NCBI RefSeq assembly: GCF_000224145.3
Contig: NC_020175.2
Span: forward strand, 669,948-733,947
Direction of reading: 5' to 3'
Source of the DNA: Ciona intestinalis
Lineage: Eukaryota > Chordata > Ascidiacea > Phlebobranchia > Cionidae
Length of the DNA stretch: 64,000 nt
Part shown: piece after piece, positions 56,558-64,000 of the stretch
Numbering within the stretch: position 1 is the first letter of the stretch
How the letters are laid out: each line of letters begins with the position of its first letter
Program-made: the position numbers and the translations under genes
The notes under the pieces: generated by a model
Database searches by the model: none
Told to the model about the DNA's origin: nothing
The model's input: the letters and a program-made list of their open reading frames with translations, nothing else

Positions 56558-58755
56558 GGAGATACCGGTCATCATACCGATAACATATACCCCTATCCTG
56601 CACCAAGGGGTGGTGTATGTGTCGGTCTTGTAACGATCAGCATAAGTTACTTCGGCCGATGTGTTTACCATAAACCGTCCAAATCTGTGTGGTAAAGAGA
56701 ATCTCAGTTTGTTGGTTGTCGTACTTTTATTGCGTCTGTGTTCAACCTCGGAAAAAGTAAAGATGTGTCATATAAGCATGTTAATACCTGTATAGTAGGG
56801 TGGGAAGACATGAGACACATTTTTAATCTATTTTCTTGTCCCATTTGGTAGTAAACAAAGAACATTGAAAGAATGATAAAACCGTATCCTCACGACTCCA
56901 AGGACCGTTGTTAATTGTTTAAAACACGATCAAGATATATATGGATACTATATGCTAAAGGTGTTTCATCTTCCCCACCTACTATACATGTGTATATGGG
57001 TCTTTATTAGTACAAGCGATGTACTTTGTTTGTTCCTATTGAAAGTTTTGGCGCCAAACAAAAATACCGATTACAGTATAATCTATATACAAAGCTAATA
57101 ACAAAGTATATACAGTTTAAACTCATATCCAGTAAACTTAAGTTGTAAGTTCAAGTATCACAACATACATTGACATGTATAAGTTAACGCCAATTGGTGT
57201 CGGTTGTAAGTTTGTTTCCTTTGACAGGACGCCAGTTATTAAAGTGCTTCCGATAAGTAGGACCATCATAACCAAAAACCCGAACGTTTTAGATCTACAG
57301 GAAAGCGTAAAAATAAAGTTATATTTATTTTAAAATTTTAGGGCTGGGGTGAGCTTATAGTCTATTTCTTCGAATTTGAGTATGCAGGCGAGTTTTATGA
57401 GTTCACATTATTTCTAAAATACTGTTATAGGCCCTAATAAAGCGGCCTTCCATGTTATGACGTAATGCTGAAGTAATATTAGTTCACCTGTACAGAAGAA
57501 TTAGAATAAACGGAGAGAGAAGATAAAACTGCATGTCATTTGCCAAATACCAACTCCAACCAAAACATTGCTGCAAATGCAAGGTATATAGGCTGAATTA
57601 GATAAGTTGGAACATATCTTCTACAATAGAGATGTGAACTAAGCAACTCTAATATCAATTAAGGTGATACAGTTTAACTCGTGGGTTTAATTTACAGAAT
57701 GGAATTAGGGGCATATACATCGAATTAAACCGAGCGTGACGGAACAAAATCGGTCCGTACAATATAGAAGTCCTGTTTTATACACTTCGTGCCCCTTACT
57801 ATAGTAATCACTTGGTGGGTGCACGGCCTACTAAAGATACGGCCTGATAATTCACATCTTACGTTTTACCTTCTAATTCAAACGTAAAATGAGAATTATC
57901 CTATAGTAGGCCGTATCTCTATATAGTAGGCCGTGGTGTACGATTAATTATCTGCATATATACCTGGGCCTCGACTGGGTAAAGGTTATTAAAGTAGAGA
58001 AGATTCGCAAACCAAACGTCTTTGCACGAGTTGTACATCACAGAAGCTAAGTCGTTCCAGTAAGGACCGTATCCGAAGAACTTGTATAGACTCATTGAGA
58101 ACAGAAGAAGAAACGCGTATACTGGAGTCAGTCTAAAAGGTTTTAAAAGTAGTTCACCGTACTCAGTTACTAAGTGTATTAGGAAATGAATGAATGACAC
58201 CTCTTGGTTTTCGTATGGCGGGGCAACGACAGTCGTTATAACACGGTTGTTCTGTTTCATACATCTCGAGCCCGCTTACGAGTTACCACGTATATGCCAC
58301 TGTGTCGGTATAGTTAATTTCTGGCCAGTTAAGTGGCGGTATATATCTCTTTCGTCTAACGTAGTTCTTGCTGTTTCCCGACTTTTATCCTAACTACTGA
58401 AATCATAATAGCTGTGACCTATCATTAGCTCTCTTGTCCTCTATGGTAGACAATTTGAACAACACATATGAAGAGCACATATGAGATTTGGAGAAATAAA
58501 CATTAAGTGTCTTGGCCAAGGACACATATATGGCCACAATGGTAGCATCACAAAAGTTAATGTACCTGAGATAACGTTGCGAATACATTAGAGGAATATT
58601 AATCTTTCCATTTGAATTGCTTAGATGTTTAATGCCCAGATAAGCGACAAGTAAACCGCTCAAGAAAAAGAAACTGTCCACTGAAAATGTTCCGTTACTT
58701 AGCGCTTGGACCTCACCGTGTGCCTTGTAGTAATCGTTCGAATATACTGGGTTAT
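56558..58755 (-). CDS. NRF-6-like acyltransferase, five-exon cassette copy B
   Basis: Exons on the minus strand: 58755-58566, 58132-57964, 57570-57488, 57294-57189 and 56746 down to the gap at 56557. It matches copy A in exon lengths (190, 169, 83, 106) and phases. The upstream exon at 62658-62810 ends in phase 1 and joins 58755 in frame, so copy B is the one next to the gene's 5' part. One C fewer than copy A in the last bases before the gap ('gagataccggtc' against 'gagatacccggtc') would shift the frame, but it sits at a gap edge where quality is doubtful. Confidence 0.82.
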
Positions 58756-58889
58756 CTGTAATAAAACACGGGTTTGTAAGTATTGTACTGTAAGGTAAGT
58801 ATTGTATCCTGCTTCCACACCTAATACCTTATGTTTACTAAGCGTATTTCCCAATTAACAACGTTCTTTTAAAGTGGTGAGGATACGGT

Positions 58890-59222
58890 TATGAAGTAAC
58901 GAATGAAACTTGCTTTATCCTCGCATGGACGAAAAACGACGACAGTCGTTATAACATGGGTGTCCATAGGCATACACTTCGTGTCAACTTACGAGTTACC
59001 ATGTATGTTACTTTGTAGATGATTATTTTTTTGTGGATTTTTTCATGTATGACTGGTAGTTTGAACGACCCATTAGTGACCACTGGGTAGGAGCAATTAC
59101 CGTTAAGTGTCTTGCCCAAGGACACATACGCTCACAAATGAAAGCAACGACGACCATTGAACCCATCACCCATGGGTTAATAAAGGCAGGCACGCTAACC
59201 AACTGTGCTACGCGGCGCCGGA
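58890..59222 (-). repeat. Near full-length tRNA-derived SINE
   Basis: On the minus strand from 59222: head 'CGGCGCCGCGTAGCACAG', 'GGTTAGCGTGCCTGCC', then 'GATGGGTTCAATGG', the body 'GGCAAGACACTTAACGG', the middle 'AATAATCATCTACAAAGTAAC', and the tail 'GTTATAACGACTGTCG' through 'CGAGGATAAAGCAAGTTTC' to the 'ATTCG' end near 58890. This copy shows that the head fragments and the tail fragments seen elsewhere in the window belong to one element of about 330 bp. Confidence 0.75.
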
Positions 59223-59225
59223 CAA

Positions 59226-59821
59226 ATACGATTACTTTATAAAGGCAATCGTTTTTTTCTATTTATCTTTGGTTTGATCGAGCGAAGGAAAAGTTGAAGG
59301 TAATCATGTATGGTATGTGCGACTTTTGCCCGGTAGTTACAAGCCATGTTTGGATCATGTTTAGTATTATACCGCATGTTTGGGAAAAACAAACGTTTTA
59401 AAACTGTGGCAGTGTTTTGTTGCGGTTGCGCTGTCTTTACTTGCTGATACCTAAATTCCTTGATCTGTTCATTTTCGCGGCAGTTATTAGTGGTTGTCCT
59501 CCTGCTGTGCGCGCTGAGGCGTGATCAAGGAACGGCCCTCAAGGGAAGTAGTTCAAACGTTGGAAGCGATAAGAGGAACGGCAGTTTACTTATTTGGGTC
59601 TTTTTTAAACTGAGTATTGAAGAAATTGCAGATGTTGTGTGGGAAAAATAAATACGTGGTTACTTTTCACCTACAGAATTAATATATAGACTTTGTATCT
59701 GCATTATTGTTGTATAGAAATTCGAACTAAATGAGCTGTATTACGTATCAGTGTAAAATAGTCTAATAATTAGTTTTTATAACCGAGTTGTTCCTTTTTA
59801 ATGTGTAAAAGGTTTAAAACA
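59226..59821 (+). other. Upstream region of the nested gene
   Basis: An open frame at 59460-59651 begins with a signal-like hydrophobic run ('QLLVVVLLLCAL') but has no visible splice link to the gene downstream and no known family; it may be part of a 5' untranslated exon. Otherwise nothing recognised. Confidence 0.35.
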
Positions 59822-61324
59822 ATGCCTCGTTTTAAAAGTAAGCGTACAAATTATAAACGAATGTCAGAACTTGGGCGTTCACAACGATATGTAAGAAGAA
59901 AACAGCAGATGTTATTGTCAACAAAAGCAACCCCGCCACCGTTGGTTGTCAATGATTCCCATTTATCAAGCAATGAAAGTATTAGTTCTTCTGATTACTC
60001 TTCGTGTGACGTTGAATCGTCATCGCGTCCGAACTCGTTTGTTTATGAAGAAAAGGTCAGTGACCAACAGTCATGTAAAGAAAAACGGGATATAAACAAG
60101 TGCAAAATATTGTGCCAAGCAAGTAAGTATGGTTTTGGTACTGTTTTGGTTATTTTAATTTTAAAGTTAATGTTCATTTTTATTTATTTGTTTTCATTGT
60201 GTTTTTAGATACACATGAAAAATGCTTAAAAAAGACATATGATAGAAAAGAGTCGTCATCTGAATCATCAGAATCAGATTGCATTGAAGGTGAAACAGAG
60301 GAATTTACATCGCCACGATTGTGCAGATCTGAAAGTGGGATTCTGCAACCCAGGTGAAGCAACTATTGTAATAGTGGTGTGGGGGAGATGTGACACCCTT
60401 AGCACACAATATCCAAACATCCTGACCATGTTTTAAACAAATAATAACGGTCTATGAGAGTCGTAAGGATACGGTTTCATATTTCTTTGAATGTTCTTTG
60501 TTTACTACCAAATGGGATGAGAAAATAGTATAAAAAGGTGTCCCATCTTCCCCCATTCTACTATATATTAAATAGGTTTTGCATCATATTTAGGATCAGC
60601 CATCTTAAGTAGTAATATGAACACAAACTAAAATGTACTATCCAAAATTTACAGTTTGAAGTCACCACAAAGTTCAGCTGCTAATAAAACAAAATTGTTG
60701 ATCCCCTTTCCGTCAAACAAGGAAAAGTCTTCTGTGCTTTTAATGCAAGTTGGCGATATCAGCAGAAGAATTACTCGGTTGGAGAATTTGGTTTCTACGG
60801 TTCAAGAGACGTTAAACAATATGCAAAAAAAGAACAAAACCTCAAATCCTAAGCTATTGAACTTTGCTAGTCCAGCATCTACTCACGAGGAATTAGATGC
60901 CACATTAGGAAGTCTTACGGTATGTTGTTTTCAATCAGTAAAATATGGTAGTTATCAGAGACTTCTTGTTTTGAAAACCCGAGTTCTCATTACGCTAATG
61001 CCGTTTTCTTGCTTGTTTATTTGAACCGCTGTCACACATGTTACTGTGTGTACCCTGATTATTCATGAGTATCGTAACCTAATCTAGGGGGAATGCATAC
61101 CCATGGTAGGCCTGCTGTATTTACTCTACTTTCAATAGAGTAACTTAAAGTGGATATTTATTTTGGTTCTTTTTAAACAGGATGATGACATTGCTGCGCT
61201 GGGGCGGCACATCACGAAAGATTCTTTAAGATCAACAGTCAGAGGATTCATAAAATCATTGATGAAAAAATCTGTTGCTGAAACATTTTCATGGAGTGGC
61301 CTTGGTCATGGAAGAACATACTAA
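59822..61324 (+). CDS. DUF4806-type protein, complete, nested in an intron
   Basis: Exons 59822-60122, 60209-60353, 60655-60919, 61181-61324; phases 1, 2, 0; 284 residues (an ATG 7 codons earlier, 59801, is in frame). N-terminus basic ('PRFKSKRTNYKR'), then a long Ser/Glu-rich, probably disordered part, then a coiled-coil-like stretch ('QVGDISRRITRLENLVSTVQ'), then the C-terminal block 'IAALGRHITKDSLRSTVRGF' to 'SWSGLGHGRTY'. That block has the order seen in DUF4806 ends ('G....R..vr..m..l......f.w.G...K.af'). Function unknown for the family. The gene lies on the opposite strand inside the acyltransferase intron 58756-62657. Its second intron carries a MITE (60369-60569). Confidence 0.75.
60369..60569. 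mobile_element. Short inverted-repeat element (MITE) in the nested gene's intron
   Basis: Ends 'agtggtgtgggggagatgtg' and 'cccatcttcccccattctac'; interior 'gttctttgtttactaccaaa' as in other copies. It starts about 16 bp after the donor site of exon 2. Confidence 0.7.
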
Positions 61325-62657
61325 GCTGGCATTTCGCGATCACAAAATATACACAGTGCTAACAAGTAAATTGTACTGAATCGTAAGTTAGGACACATCA
61401 CTAAGGCAATAGTGCTGATGTTTTCTCATGGAAAGTCTCATGAAACTTAGTGTTGCCGTTTAAGATTTCTCATTCAAAATATAAAGTGCTTTTTGAGTGT
61501 TCCAAACAAACTAATATAAAATTTAAATAACATTTTTTAAATGTAAATTTTTAGCATGGTTTAACATTGCGATTTATAAAACGTGCTACTGCGGTGCGAG
61601 GTTAGCGACCCAATTTGTCTCTGTCCAAGCTTAGTCCGGCAGTACATTGCATTTTTAATGATAGCGGGACTCGTATAATTACGCCATTCAAAAGTCACAC
61701 CATATTTTGGCAGTTCACCGCCTGCATTCAATCTGAACCACTTAATAGAGCCAAAAAGAAAATTCATCATATCTCGCTCCAGGACGATTGTGTGTTTCCT
61801 TTTTTAACAACAACCATAATTTATATAGAATCATTATAACAGCTATGTACTTGTAATGCTTCCCTACATTTTCAGGTGTGCTGCATGGCACACGATTCAA
61901 AACTTCCACGCATGCGGAGATAGGGGATGCGACAGCGCGTGTTTTAAGTTTGGTTGGAGACTGGGAAGGTGGAAGGGCGGCCAGAACAAAAGTAAAGTAA
62001 AGTGGGAAAAAAGAAAACTAAAAGGAAGATAAACAGTGACATTTTTATGTTTCCCGCTGCGCTTTTTGTAATACATTCTTTCGTTACTATCAAACTGTGT
62101 GTTTTTTTAATGCGATATATATAATATATCACCAACCTTGTTACGACAGGGAACCATATTTAGGCTTTTATTAGATTATGCCTGCGTATTATTATAGCTG
62201 CCTGTATATTGGTTTACAATTGGCGCGCCAGCTTTGGTCCGTCATTGGATATGTCTCTTTTAGTGGGAAAATAGGGGAATACCTGGTTGGTGCATGTTTG
62301 TTCCGCATTTGGCGGCCAACCATACGAATATTAAAAAACAATCGAGGCTCGGGAAAAATATTCTTTATAAAGACAGCGGACCTACCTTGTATTTAATGGC
62401 TGGACTTATATATACAGTATAAGAATAATATAGGGTGGCGGAAGACGGCACACGTTTAGCACATACTGTCCAAAGATTCTGATCGGGTTTTAAACAACTG
62501 TCTATAACTCTATAACAACAGTCTTTGGGAGTTGTGGGGATGGGGTTTTATAATTCTATGAATGTTCTTTGTTTACTACCAAATGGGACGAGAAAATAGC
62601 ATGGAGTGTTCAATCTCCCCCCACCCTAATATCTCTTACAACCACATATCAACTTAC
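61325..62657. other. Between the nested gene and the next acyltransferase exon
   Basis: 3' region of the nested gene, then a stretch without recognised exons. A main-family MITE lies at 62429-62633 (ends 'tagggtggcggaagacgg' and 'tctccccccaccctaata'). An open frame at 62178-62396 on the plus strand has no family features. Confidence 0.5.
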
Positions 62658-64000
62658 CTATAGCGTTCATTGGTATATAAAGAACATGGGCTACGATCAC
62701 CCAAGTTGTGCTCAAAGCACGTAACCCGTCAAGAAGCGGCAATGTTCCTTCTTTTACCTTCATGCTTGTAAGTAGCTTAGCGTTTGAAATCATTGAAAAA
62801 CAAGAAAGAACTTTCCAAATGGTTATTGCTGTAAAAGTGTTTGGTTATATAAACTTGTTTTTGCCGGACATATTAATTGTATATTAGATAAAACAATGGC
62901 AATAATTATATTAGGTTAGGGAGAAACGGGACACCTTTAGCGCACAATATCCAAATATGATGTTGGGGTGTTGTAAACAAATAACAACGAGTCGTGAGAA
63001 AAAGGTGTCCCAACCCCACTATAATATGTTAATTGAATTAATAACCGGCCTTAATTCTAACAGGATGCATATTTAATAATGACATGGGCCATGCAAACTA
63101 CAACACTTGTGGAAGACATAATAGGCAGGGTGTAAAGTACAATATAAATAAAGAACCAACACAAATAAATAGCCTGAATAAATACCTTGCTGTTTGCGAT
63201 GAGGTTTGTTTGTACTGTGGTCCTGATACCGCACACTTTGTACCGAGTTGTTTGTGTAGAATTCGTATGCGGTGCCAACAATAACCAGCACAAGAAATAG
63301 ACAACAAATAACCCTGGAACAATTTATAGTGCTGTGGGGTAAGATGGGATACCTTCAGTGCATTGTATCCAAATCAGCTGATGGTATTTTAAACAATAAA
63401 CAACGGTATTTAGGAGTCGTGAAGATAAGGTTTTATATTTTTTTAATATTCTTTGTTTACTACTAAATGGGACGAGAAAATAGAATAAAAAGGTGTTCCA
63501 TCTTTTCCCAGCCAAGTATACAATTAGTTCTATACATATATGTTAACTCTATATGTATCTTATAGTAGTTGTAAATTAAACGGGCCGTAATAATATGCAA
63601 AAGTTCAAAATAGAAGCGTACAAAACATATTAGATATAAGGGGTGACTGGTTAACCTGAGATATATATTTAGTATTACAAAGGCTTTTGTATAATAACTT
63701 GCATGCAAATTATTGTAAAATATTAATATACGTATTAAATAATAAAATACTTATTGTAAAATACGTATACAACACGTATTGAATAAAAAAGGTAAATGAT
63801 AACCCTATACAGAAGTTTTACAATGGCCTATATGCAAATTATTAGATGTAAAATACTTACATTGCAATAATATCAATTGTGTCAATCCGTGTGATCGGCA
63901 GTGGGCATGAGGTCTCAATTATTTCGGGCAAAATTACCATCGATGTAAGTTCTTCAATTATAGTTGCCACTGCAGTATCTGTGCACGATATTGGGAAACA
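62658..64000 (-). CDS. NRF-6-like acyltransferase, N-terminal exons (runs off the edge)
   Basis: Exons on the minus strand: 64000-63861 (partial; 'CFPISCTDTAVATIIEEL', the end of the secreted-side NRF domain, usually 'GVC.PSSCS'), 63313-63186 (first membrane helix 'VICCLFLVLVIVGTAYEFY'), and 62810-62658 ('FSMISNAKLL', then 'LPLLDGLRALSTTWVIVAHV', the acyltransferase-3 start with its conserved DG.R and H). Exon 63313 needs phase 2 but 63861 ends in phase 0, so one small exon between them is not identified. Exon 62658 ends in phase 1 and fits cassette copy B (58755) and copy A (54106) equally. MITEs lie at 62916-63026 and 63328-63522. Confidence 0.82.
63328..63522. mobile_element. Short inverted-repeat element (MITE), main family
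   Basis: Ends 'gctgtggggtaagatggga' and 'ccatcttttcccagccaag'; interior 'tctttgtttactactaaatg'. It begins 14 bp upstream of the acceptor side of exon 63313-63186. Confidence 0.65.

Noticed and set aside
1..64000. CRISPR arrays, bacterial operons or phage elements
   Set aside because: No regularly spaced identical repeats; spliced genes and animal families show a eukaryotic chromosome.

Overview
The window looks like nuclear DNA of a tunicate, most likely Ciona. It is about 60-65 % AT, has small spliced exons with GT/AG borders, and is strewn with short inverted-repeat elements whose ends read 'GGGTGGGGGAAGATGGGACAC'-like, plus a tRNA-derived SINE. Protein families are animal. The species is inferred from the repeats and gene content, not proven. 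Four runs of N (50301-50800, 51921-52495, 54298-54347, 55731-56557) are assembly gaps.

Layout. 1-11437: no gene recognised. 11438-38028 (+): one large class-6-like semaphorin gene. I rebuilt more than 20 exons, and every splice phase agrees from the first coding exon to the stop. It carries an N-terminal hydrophobic segment, a sema domain, a degenerate PSI module, a stalk, a transmembrane exon and a proline-rich cytoplasmic tail. Its stalk region holds one constitutive phase-1 donor (29933) that can join, in frame, three different ends: a 520-codon Cys-rich/basic terminal exon without membrane segment (31286-32847), a terminal exon ending in a bare hydrophobic stretch as in GPI signals (34636-34847), or the transmembrane/cytoplasmic exons (35042 onward). 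This possible three-way choice of secreted, lipid-anchored or transmembrane semaphorin is the most striking thing in the window.

39975-41156 (-): a secreted phospholipase A2 gene of four exons with an apparent 2-bp duplication that breaks the frame just before the catalytic CC..HD motif. 44659-46341 (-): nicolin 1 (NICN1, tubulin polyglutamylase complex subunit), complete in four exons. 46358-49693 (-): a small membrane protein with a Cys-rich cytoplasmic region resembling the I-mfa (MyoD family inhibitor) domain. Its stop codon lies only 16 nt before the NICN1 start on the same strand, which suggests a tunicate-type operon.

51421-64000 (-): an acyltransferase-3 / nose-resistant-to-fluoxetine (NRF-6) type multipass membrane protein running off the right edge. 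A five-exon cassette of it occurs twice (51421-54106 and 56558-58755), and a third partial copy lies between them (54348-55240). All three are almost identical and bounded by gaps, so this is either a very young tandem duplication or two haplotypes laid end to end. Nested in one of its introns on the opposite strand is a complete four-exon gene with a DUF4806 C-terminus (59822-61324, +).

The right half (38-64 kb) is dense in short inverted-repeat elements and SINE copies. The left 25 kb, including the 11.9-kb second intron of the semaphorin, is poor in them.
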